A stretch of 64,000 nucleotides of DNA, from NCBI RefSeq assembly GCF_016403105.1, contig NZ_CP046155.1, forward strand, positions 3,873,906 through 3,937,905, given 5' to 3'. The stretch is from Leptolyngbya sp. BL0902. Its GTDB lineage: Bacteria > Cyanobacteriota > Cyanobacteriia > Phormidesmidales > Phormidesmidaceae. A program made the translations under genes and the position numbers. Positions 1-8,155 of the stretch are shown here, piece by piece; within the stretch, counting starts at the first letter, position 1, and each line of letters starts with the position of its first letter. The notes beneath the pieces are model-generated. The model was given only the letters and a program-made list of their open reading frames with translations. It did not search any database and had not been told where the DNA came from.

Positions 1-326
1 TCGGCGGCGGTCAGGGTACTGAGGTCTTTTCCCTGGGCACAGGCCCGCACCACCTCGGTAGGCGTAACTACCCCCAAGGGCCGCACCCACCCCAGATCTG
101 GTCGCTCCTCCGTCGGCTCCTCTGTCGGCCCGCCTCTCACCCCATCCATCGACCCATCCATGGGGCTGGCCACCACCACCACCCCAGACAGCGATTCCGT
201 GAGGCGCTGGGCAAGATCCGGGATCCCTGTGGTGGGGTGTACCCAAACCACCCCCCCCTCGGTCAAATCTAAATTCGGCCAAGGGCAGGGGTTATCTTCA
301 GTCGATGATGCACTCGTGGGGGTCAT
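1..326 (-). CDS. CBS-domain protein, N-terminal part (runs off window)
   Basis: An open frame reads leftwards from an ATG at 326 to the window edge with no stop, so only about 108 N-terminal residues are seen. After a variable Pro/Glu-rich start the frame contains 'PLGVVTPTEVVRACAQG', which is the typical strand-helix of a CBS domain ('GIVTxxDLLRA'). In cyanobacteria such N-termini often precede GAF/PAS sensor kinases or response regulators, but the output part is outside the window. A loop rich in Gly/Pro/Glu (MDGSMDGVRGG...) separates the start from the motif. Function beyond nucleotide- or ligand-sensing CBS cannot be stated. The start is the only in-frame ATG; the upstream Shine-Dalgarno is weak. 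Confidence 0.5.
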   Translation of the reverse strand, partial: MTPTSASSTEDNPCPWPNLDLTEGGVVWVHPTTGIPDLAQRLTESLSGVVVVASPMDGSMDGVRGGPTEEPTEERPDLGWVRPLGVVTPTEVVRACAQGKDLSTLTAA

Positions 327-536
327 GTGTGGTCTCTCACCCGCTCCATGAGGTTTACGGGCCTGACAGGGAAGCTATATTCGTTATCCATGACTAGCCT
401 AGAGAGGGAGAATGGATGAAATCAACGACCTAGACCTAGGATCATGCTCCTACGCCCAACGGCCCCCGACCTGAACATGGGGTCAACAGCGGTTTGCTGC
501 CCCAGGGCGTCTGCCGCAGCACCAACCACTCTTCCA

Positions 537-581
537 CCTAGACCAACTAACCTAGACCAACTAACCTAGACCAACCAACCT
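537..581. repeat. Tandem 14-bp repeat, three units
   Basis: The unit CCTAGACCAACTAA occurs twice in succession, followed by a third copy with one change. It lies in the 594-bp gap (327-920) between the CBS gene and the helicase gene. No gene is apparent in the rest of this gap. Confidence 0.75.
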
Positions 582-795
582 GTCTTGACTACGGGCTTTC
601 CCCGCTTGACGCCTGAGATTGCGAGTGCCCTCAGGCTAGAAAGTTACATGATGAACTTAAGATGCCCAACTGCGAGAAAAATTTGATCTGCTCAATCAAG
701 ACTTAATACTTTTGCGCCCCTTTCGCTAACGTTGTTGATCATGCTAAGTCGCCTTTGCTCAAAGTGGCACCTTTTACGGTAAAGAAGCCTGAATC

Positions 796-862
796 CTGTC
801 CGCCGATAGAGCCGTGAAGATGGCTGAATCCTTTCGGCACAGCTCAGCCTTTTGGCGGACAG
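796..862. repeat. Inverted repeat CTGTCCGCC...GGCGGACAG
   Basis: A perfect 9-bp inverted repeat (796-804 and 854-862) encloses about 49 bp just downstream of the minus-strand helicase gene. There is no T-run at its end, so it is not a canonical terminator. It could be a small palindromic element or a 3' UTR structure. A 79-codon minus frame through it has no recognisable features. Confidence 0.4.
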
Positions 863-920
863 ACTTTTCGCAAGTGGGATCTTGCAAGACTTCAGCGCCC
901 CCAGGATCGCTACCTTGTGC

Positions 921-3900
921 CTACCCTTCACTAATCATCCGCAGTAGTTCATCAGTGGAGATCTTGCCGCTCATGTCGGTGCCCTCTAGGAGGCTGTCGG
1001 CCAGGTCGCGTTTTTGTTTGTGCAAGTCCACGATTTTTTCTTCGATGGTGTGTTGGGCCACCAGACGATAGATGGTGACGGGGCGCTGTTGGCCCATGCG
1101 GTGGGCGCGGTCGCTGGCCTGGTCTTCCACAGCGGGGTTCCACCAGGGATCCATGTGGATGACGTAATCCGCTGCGGTCAGATTAAGCCCGGTGCCCCCG
1201 GCCTTGAGGCTAATCAAAAACACATCGCCCTGGCCGGATTGGAAGGCATCCACCCGTTTTTTGCGCTCCTTGGCAGGGGTGCTGCCATCGAGGTATTGGT
1301 AGTGAACCTTCTGTTTATCCAGGAATTCCTTCAGGATGGCGAGGTGATCCACAAACTGGCTAAAAACCAGGGCTTTGTGGTTATTTTCCAGCAGTTCTTC
1401 GAGAATTTCCCCAAAGGCTTCCAGTTTGGCGCTGGGGAGTTTGGGTTCGGCCTTCACCAGGCGGGTGTTGCAGCAGGCGCGGCGCAGTTTCATAATTTCC
1501 GCCAGCACTTGCAGGTGTTTAGCCCCGCCCTCGGCCCCTGGTTCCGAGAGTTTGGCGATGGCTTCGCGGCGTAGGGCTTCGTAGAAGGCCATTTCCTGGG
1601 TGCTGAGTTCCACCTGGAGGGTGATTTCGGTGCGGGCGGGCAGTTCCTCCAGCACTTCGGTTTTGGTGCGGCGCAGGATGAAGGGCTGGATTAGCTTTTT
1701 CAGGCGGTTGCGGGCCTGTTTGTCCTGGTTGCGTTCGATGGCGTTGGCAAAGCGCTGGTTGAACTGCTCCTGGGAACCCAACAGGCCGGGGTTGATGAAC
1801 CGAAACAGGTTCCACAGTTCCCCTAGGTGGTTTTCGATGGGGGTACCCGTGGTGAGGATTTTGAAGCCGCCCTGGAGCTTCATCGCCGCCTGGGATCGTT
1901 TGGTGGCGGAGTTTTTGATCGCCTGGGCCTCATCCAGCACGATGGTTTGCCACTGCACTTCCGCCAGCATTTTGGCGACTTCTTCCTGTTGCAGCAGGCC
2001 GTAGCTGCACACCAGCAGGTCGAAGGGTTGCAGGTCGTCTAAGACCTTTTGACGGTCGCCGCTGCCAAATTGGATGGGGTTGAGGGTGGGGGCAAACTTT
2101 TCGGCCTCGCTCAGCCAGTTCATGCAAACGGAAGTGGGCGCAACGATCAGGGTTGGCCCCTCCGGCGCACGGGTGAGGATCACCGCCAGGGCTTGCAGGG
2201 TTTTGCCCAGGCCCATGTCGTCCGCAAGGCAAGCCCCCACGCCCCAGTGGGCCAGCCGTGCCAGCCAGTTGAAGCCCTCGATCTGGTAATCCCGCAGCTC
2301 CGCTTGCAGGGTAGAGGGAAGTTCGGGCTGGAGATCCTGGGCTTCCTTTAGGCGCTTAACGTGGTCTTTCCAGTGCTTATCGGTCTTAAGCTGGCCCACC
2401 TCGTCGATCCAGTCTTCCATGGCCAGGGAGGCGAGGGGATGGAAGCGCACCCCCTTGCCGCTGGTTTCCGAGAAGGCCCGCAGTTCATCGAGGCGCTTGC
2501 GAAATTCTTGGGTCAGCGCCACAAATTCCCCATCGGCCAGCTTAATGAACCGACCGGGGGAGGCTTCCAGCAGCGCCATGAGTCGCTGCATATCGAGCAC
2601 CTGGTCGTCGCTGACGGACAGTTCGCCACTGGCGGCAAACCAGTCTCGCTGGCGCTGGATCTGCACCTTGAAGCTGCCCAGACCCACCTGGTTGACCACC
2701 CGCATTTTCTCGCCTTCGGGCCATTCCACCACCGCCTGGTCGCCCAAGCCCTGAAGCTCTATCAGCAGTTCTAGGCAGTCCTCCGGGTCTTCGATCAGCC
2801 ATTCCCCAGATTTATCCTCCAGCCGTTGCAGGGTGGGGGTGGCTTTTTCCACGGCACGGGCCAGCTTTTTCTCTTCCTTCAGGTCGCGATGGGTTTGCAG
2901 CCGTTTGCCGCCCACCTCCGCCAATACCATTTCGCCACCGCTGCCCGGTCGATAGTAGGGGCCATCGTCGCCAAAGGGGCGAGTTAGCAGCGAGACCTTG
3001 AGGCCAGACCCCGCAGGCAGCAGGTGCAGGTGGGGAATGGTCTGGGCGGGTACTTCCTCCGCATCGGTGATGCCGCCGCCAATATCGGAATGCACCGTCA
3101 CTAGGCTGACGATGGCGTTGAGGGTTTCCAGCACCTTGTCCTTGGCGATTTCCGGCACCTCCAGGGCGTTTTTGGGGCCAAGGATAGCGGCGATGCGCTG
3201 GTGTTCCTTGGTAAATTCCACCACCTTGATGCGGGTGGGGGTTTCTTTGATCAGGGCGATGGCCTGCTTTTCGTAGGGCGGCGTTAGAGACAGGGTGAGC
3301 ATCCCGTTTTTGCCCTGTTTCACGGTGAGGGCGGGTTCTCCCTTCACAATTTCGACGGGCGTGGTGGGGGCGTCGTCCCAAAATACGAGGGGATGCCCCA
3401 CCAGCGCCAGCATCGACTGGGCCTGCAAGCTGTAGCTGTTGCCGTAGGAGCCATACTCTGCCACGATATGGCCGCAGATTTCTCGATCCTGGGGGGTGAG
3501 GTAGGGAAAGTTTCTGATTTCATGCTTGAGGCGATGCAGGGCCACCACGCGGCCCCGGCTCCAGCCGCCCTTGGTGCTAATTTTCTGCTCTTTGGGTTGC
3601 AGCATCCAGGTATTGGCGGAATACATCGTCAAAAACCAGGTCATCCGATACTCGCTTTCTACCGCCGCCACCTCGGGCTTTGCCAGGTCAGGGTTGAGGC
3701 CCATCAGGGCCGCCAGAGCCAGTTCCCAGGCTTCCTTGGGGGCAATAATGTCGGTGATCGGTACAATCCCGGTTTTTTCGCGCAGGGCGGGGGCTTCTTT
3801 GCCGTAGGTGCTGCGAGGGTTCAGCCGCGCTAGGAGGGTGGCGGCTTCTAGGGCAAACCAGTCAAACCCAGCGGCCTTGGCGTCTCGGTAGATGTCCTTA

Positions 3901-5144
3901 ACGGAGTCTGGTACGCGCTTGCGGGCCATGTCCACATTCACCCAATATAGACAGAGGGCATCGATCAACGCCTCAAAACTGTGGGCATCGGCCAGGGTGC
4001 TGAGGGGGGTATTGGTGAGGTACGCCTTGGCGTTAGTGTTGCCCTGGAGCGCTTGGGCCACCTTTTCTAAGGACCCGTGGGTAATGGCCAGCCAGTGACC
4101 ATAGGTTTGCTCGGCAATGGGGTGGGCATACTCTTCGGCGGTGCGCAAGCTGGCGGCACTGCCCTCCTGCAATAGGGCCAACACCGGGAAAATCCCCGGT
4201 ACCGTATCAAAATAAATTTTGCGCTTGCCCGTGGCCTTTTTCAGCATTTTGAGCGCCATCTGCCCCGATTCAATGCTCACGGCATAGTCGCCCCGCAAGC
4301 AACTGAGCCAGCCCAGCAATAGTAGTGATTCCTCTGGGGCATCCTGGGCCAAATCGTTGATCGCCGCCTCCGCCTCCGCCAGCCGCCCTTGCAGCAGCAG
4401 GTGTTGAATCCAAATATTTCGCAGTTGATTCGAGGCAACGGAATCCTCCCGCTGGCAGTCCTCTTGCAGCAGGGCAAAGGCGTCCTCGGCTGGGGTGAGG
4501 TGCAGCATGGAATTGACGCACAGATTACCCAGGGCCGCTTCGTACAAATCCAGATCGGTTTTGAGGGAGACGAACCACTCCCGGTCGAAGGGGTTATTGC
4601 AAATCAGCTCAAACACCTGGGCCATGGAAATGCGGCTGGTGGCAAAGGCATGATTGTAGTAGGTTTCTATCTGGGCTTCGATGTAATCCCAATCGGCCCG
4701 ATAGAGGCCAATGCGAACCTCCCGTAAAAACTGATCCTCGCTCTGAAACGACCGCTGATTGCGCTTCCAGCTCAGGGTGGGCACGGGCAGCGTCTCCTGC
4801 ACTGCCTTCACCATGGCCTCAAAGTTACCCTGCCGCAAGGCATCGCGGGTAGCCACCTCCACCAGCAGCGGGTGACACCGAGAACCATAGTTCTTTTCCT
4901 CCACCAGCAGCTCATGACTCGTCAGCCGCCGGAGGTGGGCGTGCAATTCCGCCTGATCGTAGGTATTGTTTTGGCCGCTGTGGCGCAGGTAGCTATTGAC
5001 GCAAGGCAACACCTTGCCATTGGCCACGGGGGCGTAGAGGATCGAGAACAACTGCACCAATTCTTGCTCGAAGGTCGGCAACTGTCGGTAGCGAGCCGTC
5101 AGATGTGCCCGTAGTACTTCTGGAGATACCTGCGCTTTAGCCAT
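921..5144 (-). CDS. SNF2/HepA-type DEAD/DEAH helicase (about 1407 aa)
   Basis: A Swi2/Snf2-family ATP-dependent translocase acting on DNA or DNA-protein complexes. The C-terminal third holds the motor: Walker A 'DDMGLGKT' near residue 975, DEAQ box 'IVLDEAQAIKN' near 1070, motif III 'LTTGTPIEN', and the helicase-C end 'SLKAGGTGLNLTAADYVIHMD' and 'DRAHRMGQ' near 1340. The first ~650 residues are a large helical region without a recognised motif, followed by a SNF2-associated middle part. An in-frame GTG at 5162 would add six residues, but the ATG at 5144 has an AGTAGG-type Shine-Dalgarno 9 nt upstream and is preferred. Large SNF2 proteins of this length are common in cyanobacteria; the cellular role is not established. 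It stands alone, with a 422-bp gap upstream. Confidence 0.93.
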   Translation of the reverse strand: MAKAQVSPEVLRAHLTARYRQLPTFEQELVQLFSILYAPVANGKVLPCVNSYLRHSGQNNTYDQAELHAHLRRLTSHELLVEEKNYGSRCHPLLVEVATRDALRQGNFEAMVKAVQETLPVPTLSWKRNQRSFQSEDQFLREVRIGLYRADWDYIEAQIETYYNHAFATSRISMAQVFELICNNPFDREWFVSLKTDLDLYEAALGNLCVNSMLHLTPAEDAFALLQEDCQREDSVASNQLRNIWIQHLLLQGRLAEAEAAINDLAQDAPEESLLLLGWLSCLRGDYAVSIESGQMALKMLKKATGKRKIYFDTVPGIFPVLALLQEGSAASLRTAEEYAHPIAEQTYGHWLAITHGSLEKVAQALQGNTNAKAYLTNTPLSTLADAHSFEALIDALCLYWVNVDMARKRVPDSVKDIYRDAKAAGFDWFALEAATLLARLNPRSTYGKEAPALREKTGIVPITDIIAPKEAWELALAALMGLNPDLAKPEVAAVESEYRMTWFLTMYSANTWMLQPKEQKISTKGGWSRGRVVALHRLKHEIRNFPYLTPQDREICGHIVAEYGSYGNSYSLQAQSMLALVGHPLVFWDDAPTTPVEIVKGEPALTVKQGKNGMLTLSLTPPYEKQAIALIKETPTRIKVVEFTKEHQRIAAILGPKNALEVPEIAKDKVLETLNAIVSLVTVHSDIGGGITDAEEVPAQTIPHLHLLPAGSGLKVSLLTRPFGDDGPYYRPGSGGEMVLAEVGGKRLQTHRDLKEEKKLARAVEKATPTLQRLEDKSGEWLIEDPEDCLELLIELQGLGDQAVVEWPEGEKMRVVNQVGLGSFKVQIQRQRDWFAASGELSVSDDQVLDMQRLMALLEASPGRFIKLADGEFVALTQEFRKRLDELRAFSETSGKGVRFHPLASLAMEDWIDEVGQLKTDKHWKDHVKRLKEAQDLQPELPSTLQAELRDYQIEGFNWLARLAHWGVGACLADDMGLGKTLQALAVILTRAPEGPTLIVAPTSVCMNWLSEAEKFAPTLNPIQFGSGDRQKVLDDLQPFDLLVCSYGLLQQEEVAKMLAEVQWQTIVLDEAQAIKNSATKRSQAAMKLQGGFKILTTGTPIENHLGELWNLFRFINPGLLGSQEQFNQRFANAIERNQDKQARNRLKKLIQPFILRRTKTEVLEELPARTEITLQVELSTQEMAFYEALRREAIAKLSEPGAEGGAKHLQVLAEIMKLRRACCNTRLVKAEPKLPSAKLEAFGEILEELLENNHKALVFSQFVDHLAILKEFLDKQKVHYQYLDGSTPAKERKKRVDAFQSGQGDVFLISLKAGGTGLNLTAADYVIHMDPWWNPAVEDQASDRAHRMGQQRPVTIYRLVAQHTIEEKIVDLHKQKRDLADSLLEGTDMSGKISTDELLRMISEG

Positions 5145-5566
5145 AGCTAATGCCCTACTCACCTTATGGATACACGCGACTGAGCGTACTAAGTGTGAGT
5201 GTATCGGTTTACCGAGGTGTTGCCGACAGATAGATAGGCAGATTACCTCGATACAGTGCCCCTTGCCTTAGATCCGCTCAGTCCTTCTGCCTGTTCGGCA
5301 TTTTGGGCGATGCGCCTAAGAATACAAGGAACCCCCGCCTCCTAGCTGTCGTCAGGCTAACCCTAGCGCCTCCAGCCGTTGTCTAGATTTATCCGTGGAG
5401 CCCAAGACATCTCTAGAGCCACTATGATATACATAGACAGGGCTGGTATAGATCAGGTCGATGCCGTTAATGCCGCACCGAAGCAAAATTTAACATTGTG
5501 ATGGTCTATCCATCCGGGCTAGGGTGCCAGTTAACGATGACGTGACGGTTTAACCAAAAGGTTTCT
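5145..5566. other. Intergenic region between divergent genes
   Basis: 422 bp separate the start of the helicase gene (minus) from the small conserved gene at 5567 (plus), so promoters for both must lie here. I see no strong -10/-35 pair, hairpin or repeat that I would defend. Confidence 0.5.
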
Positions 5567-5890
5567 ATGGCTCGTTATACCCATTTGTTAACCCTCTCTG
5601 AACCCGCAACAATCCCAAACCTAGGGGATTCCATCGTCAAAACCTTGGAAGACTGCGGGTTGAGTATGGTCTACGCCAACAAAGATTACTTTGTGGCCAA
5701 GGAAAAACCAGGGCAGGTCGCCCTCGCCCAACTCACGACCATTGAGGTGATGATTAATCAGCCTACCTCCATGGCGCAGACAGCCCGAGTGAACCTAGTC
5801 GTCAAAAACGAAGAGCTGCCGCTCCAGCGCAACAACCATTGTCAGCGAGTGTTTGAGGCTGTTAGTCGAGCCATTGGAGCCATGCTCTAG
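5567..5890 (+). CDS. Conserved cyanobacterial protein, 107 aa
   Basis: A compact soluble protein starting MARYTHLLTL. It has no signal peptide or membrane segment. The mixture of an N-terminal strand, a short helix 'LGDSIVKTLEDCGL', central strands and a C-terminal helix 'VFEAVSRAIGAML' looks like a small alpha/beta fold, and I believe similar ORFs occur in other cyanobacteria, but I cannot name a domain or function. The start ATG follows a purine-containing 'AAAAGG' 7 nt upstream, a good ribosome site. It converges on the FHA gene downstream (35 bp gap), so the two are not co-transcribed. Confidence 0.75.
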   Translation: MARYTHLLTLSEPATIPNLGDSIVKTLEDCGLSMVYANKDYFVAKEKPGQVALAQLTTIEVMINQPTSMAQTARVNLVVKNEELPLQRNNHCQRVFEAVSRAIGAML

Positions 5891-5925
5891 GGTAAGCCGA
5901 TGACGTCCCTAGGGTCGGTGCATTC

Positions 5926-6366
5926 CTAGGCCAAGTCCTCCTGTCCTTCCTCCCCCTCTTCCACCATGTTGGGGCTGATGAGGGTGATATCAAACTCATC
6001 GGGGGGTAGGGTAGACTGGCTGTCGCGCTTGAGCTGGTAGTAGATGGCTCGGGCTTGGGGGCCAAAGACAATCTCGTCTTCATTTTTAAGATCGTGGGCC
6101 AAGAGCTTGCGGCCATTGATCAGCATTCCGTTGGCGCTGGGTTTGCCCTTCAGGTTGCCGTCCACAATCCGGTAGTAGAAGGTATTGTCGTCTTTGGGCA
6201 GTTGCACCAGGGTGGCATGGTGTCTAGAGACAAACTGGGAGGACAGCCGAATGTCACACTTGGGATCGCGCCCGATGGAATAGACAGACCCTTCAAGGGC
6301 AATTTCTTTGCGGCCTGTGCTGTCTTCAATGATCAGAATGTTACTCAGTTTATTAGGTGGTGCCAT
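5926..6366 (-). CDS. FHA-domain protein, copy 1 (146 aa)
   Basis: A single forkhead-associated domain, which binds phosphothreonine peptides and usually acts with Ser/Thr kinases. The diagnostic residues are all present: 'YSIGRDPKCDIRL' (GR), 'FVSRHHATL' (SRHH) and 'SANGMLINGRKL' (NG). The FHA fills residues 8-115 and is followed by a short acidic tail (EEGEEGQEDLA). It is a near-identical neighbour of the gene at 6498: the two share most residues through the FHA core and differ mainly in the tail, which is a recent tandem duplication. Both starts sit in the same sequence context (ATGGCACCACC preceded by a conserved leader), suggesting the promoter was duplicated too. No kinase gene lies adjacent. 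Confidence 0.92.
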   Translation of the reverse strand: MAPPNKLSNILIIEDSTGRKEIALEGSVYSIGRDPKCDIRLSSQFVSRHHATLVQLPKDDNTFYYRIVDGNLKGKPSANGMLINGRKLLAHDLKNEDEIVFGPQARAIYYQLKRDSQSTLPPDEFDITLISPNMVEEGEEGQEDLA

Positions 6367-6497
6367 ATTCGCAAACTACGCAGGGACTTAGGCTTCAGGA
6401 CTCGGGCGAGTCGTAGAGTAAGGTGAAAAACGCTGGGCTAGGAACAACGATATTTTAGAATTCTAGAGAACTTTAGACCGTCAGGAACGAGGCTAGT

Positions 6498-6950
6498 TCA
6501 AGAGCGATGGCGCTCTAGCTCGGCCCCCCAATCCTCATCCCCCTCTCCTAGGTTGGGCCTAATCACGGTGTCGTCCCCCTCATCAGAGGGCAGGGTCACT
6601 TGGCTGTCGAGCTTCAGTTGGTAGTAGACAGCCCCCGCTTGAGGCCCAAAGACAATCTCATCTTCGTTTTTGAGGTCGTGGGCGAGAAGTTTGCGACCGT
6701 TGATCAGCATCCCATTGGCGCTAGGTCGGCCCTTGAGGTTGCCATCCACAATTCGGTAATAGAAGGTGTCATCGTCCTTGGGAAGCTGCACAAGGGTGGC
6801 GTGGTGCCTCGAAACAAACTGAGACGAGAGGCGAATGTCGCACATCGGATCGCGCCCAATGGAGTAGACCGACCTACTTAGGACAATTTCTCGGCGACCC
6901 TTGCTGTCATCCACAATCAGAATGTTGCTCAGTTTGTCAGGTGGTGCCAT
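6498..6950 (-). CDS. FHA-domain protein, copy 2 (150 aa)
   Basis: Tandem paralogue of the preceding FHA protein with the same motifs (GR, SRHH, NG) and the same start MAPPDKLSNILI. The C-terminal tail is different (DDTVIRPNLGEGDEDWGAELERHRS), with a Thr-Val-Ile segment that could itself be a phosphothreonine site; this is inference. The order of transcription is the cyclic-nucleotide-domain gene at 7113, then this gene, then copy 1, all minus, with 131-162 bp gaps, so they may be separate units. Expected role: phospho-dependent protein scaffold in the cytoplasm. Confidence 0.92.
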   Translation of the reverse strand: MAPPDKLSNILIVDDSKGRREIVLSRSVYSIGRDPMCDIRLSSQFVSRHHATLVQLPKDDDTFYYRIVDGNLKGRPSANGMLINGRKLLAHDLKNEDEIVFGPQAGAVYYQLKLDSQVTLPSDEGDDTVIRPNLGEGDEDWGAELERHRS

Positions 6951-7112
6951 ATTCGCAAACTACATCGTGACTTGGGCCTCAGGAGTTGAGCGATCCACAG
7001 AGCGGTTTTCGGAACGACTGTTCTCCAGTGTACCTCTAGATTTTGATCGAGATGGGGGTAGGCCCAAGTTCTCCCGGTTCCCCTGTCGTTACAGGCCGAC
7101 CGCTGAGATCAG

Positions 7113-7706
7113 CTAGTCGCCTGAAGTCAGATCGCCATCGAGATCGCTGAGGGCTTCCCAGGGGTTAGATCGGGTGTCGCGCAAGCGTTTGAGCAGCCAG
7201 TCAAAGCGGAGGTTGCCCATGGAGAGCAAGTCACCCATTTCATTGACGATGGTGGTTTCGTCGCTCATGCTGACGGGCCGCCAATGCTCCCCTTGCAGGT
7301 GCCGAACGGTACTGCGTAGCCGACTAGACAGCAAGATGGATAGGGCTTTGTAGAAGCGGGAGGCAAACCAGGTGTCCTGCTGCAACTTTTCGCTGAGGTC
7401 AGTCCAGGAGATGCCAAGCACCACCGTAGGCTCTAGGGCAGTGACGGTGGCGGAGGGGGGCAAGCCATCGACAAAGGACATTTCACCCACCACTTCGCCA
7501 CTGGCCAGTTGGGCAATGGGTTGCTGGGTGAGGGCTTGGACAGAGATCTCTAGACGCCCCGCCAAAATGATGTAGAGGTGGTGGCAGGGCTGTCCCTCAC
7601 AAATCAGCGCCTCTCCGGGCTGGATCTCCCGTCGCTGCCCAATGGAAACCAGCCAGTCAACATCGTCATCCTCAAGAACGCCCAGAATAAATACAATCCG
7701 CTTCAT
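7113..7706 (-). CDS. Cyclic-nucleotide-binding-domain protein (197 aa)
   Basis: Residues 10-120 form a CNB/Crp-type beta-roll: 'IQPGEALICEGQPCHHLYIILAGRLE', then 'GEVVGEMSFVDGLPPSATVTAL', which corresponds to the phosphate-binding cassette (GEMSFVDGxPxSATV, with Ser in place of the usual Arg). The lack of that Arg suggests it may not bind cAMP in the classical way. The C-terminal 75 residues show helices but no Crp helix-turn-helix, so it is not an obvious transcription factor; similar stand-alone CNB proteins are common in cyanobacteria. It lies upstream of two FHA genes on the same strand, hinting at a shared signalling theme. Confidence 0.85.
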   Translation of the reverse strand: MKRIVFILGVLEDDDVDWLVSIGQRREIQPGEALICEGQPCHHLYIILAGRLEISVQALTQQPIAQLASGEVVGEMSFVDGLPPSATVTALEPTVVLGISWTDLSEKLQQDTWFASRFYKALSILLSSRLRSTVRHLQGEHWRPVSMSDETTIVNEMGDLLSMGNLRFDWLLKRLRDTRSNPWEALSDLDGDLTSGD

Positions 7707-7943
7707 TGGTATGGCCCCATGGTGTGAAAGGTGAGCGACCTTGAGAGTCGCGGGGAGGCCGATGCCTGCCCCCTCCGGTGGTATTTACCAAGGGCCAGCG
7801 GGCGATCAATGGGTTGATATCCTCGATCTATGGAGATGAGAATCCCGCACCACCCCTAACCTGCCTAGGGCAGAGAAGGGTCGCTGAATGGACTAAACAG
7901 GCCATCGCCCCAGAGGGGACTTAGACAGCTTCGTACTTGCCCA

Positions 7944-8155
7944 CTAAGGACGGTGTGCCCCACCGTCGTCATGAGAATGAGCTATTCCGTTGTCAGGTGC
8001 CTCAGGTGCGGACTGACCGTAAACCCTTGGCTCTTTCCCTCTTGCTGCTTCAGGTTCGGGTTTAACACCCACAAGGGTGTGCCTCTCGATGGCAGAGGTG
8101 GGGATTTCAACCAGTTAAATTTTACCGGAAAGCCGCCCTAAAAGGACGGGGCTGG
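7944..8155 (-). mobile_element. Possible IS200/IS605-type end remnant
   Basis: In the 431-bp gap after the CNB gene a minus frame of about 55 codons (stop at 7944-7946) reads like an eroded transposase tail ('VKPEPEAARG...HSHDDGGAHRP'), beginning after a stop and lacking a start. Next to it, at 8120-8150, the sequence AAAGCCGCCCTAAAAGGACGGGG forms a small imperfect hairpin resembling the subterminal hairpins of IS200/IS605 elements. The hairpin overlaps the last codons of the usher gene. No intact TnpA or TnpB is present. I rank this as a suggestion only. Confidence 0.3.

Noticed and set aside
692-931. 79-codon minus frame after the helicase
   Set aside because: It overlaps the helicase 3' end, contains an inverted repeat and has no protein-like pattern.
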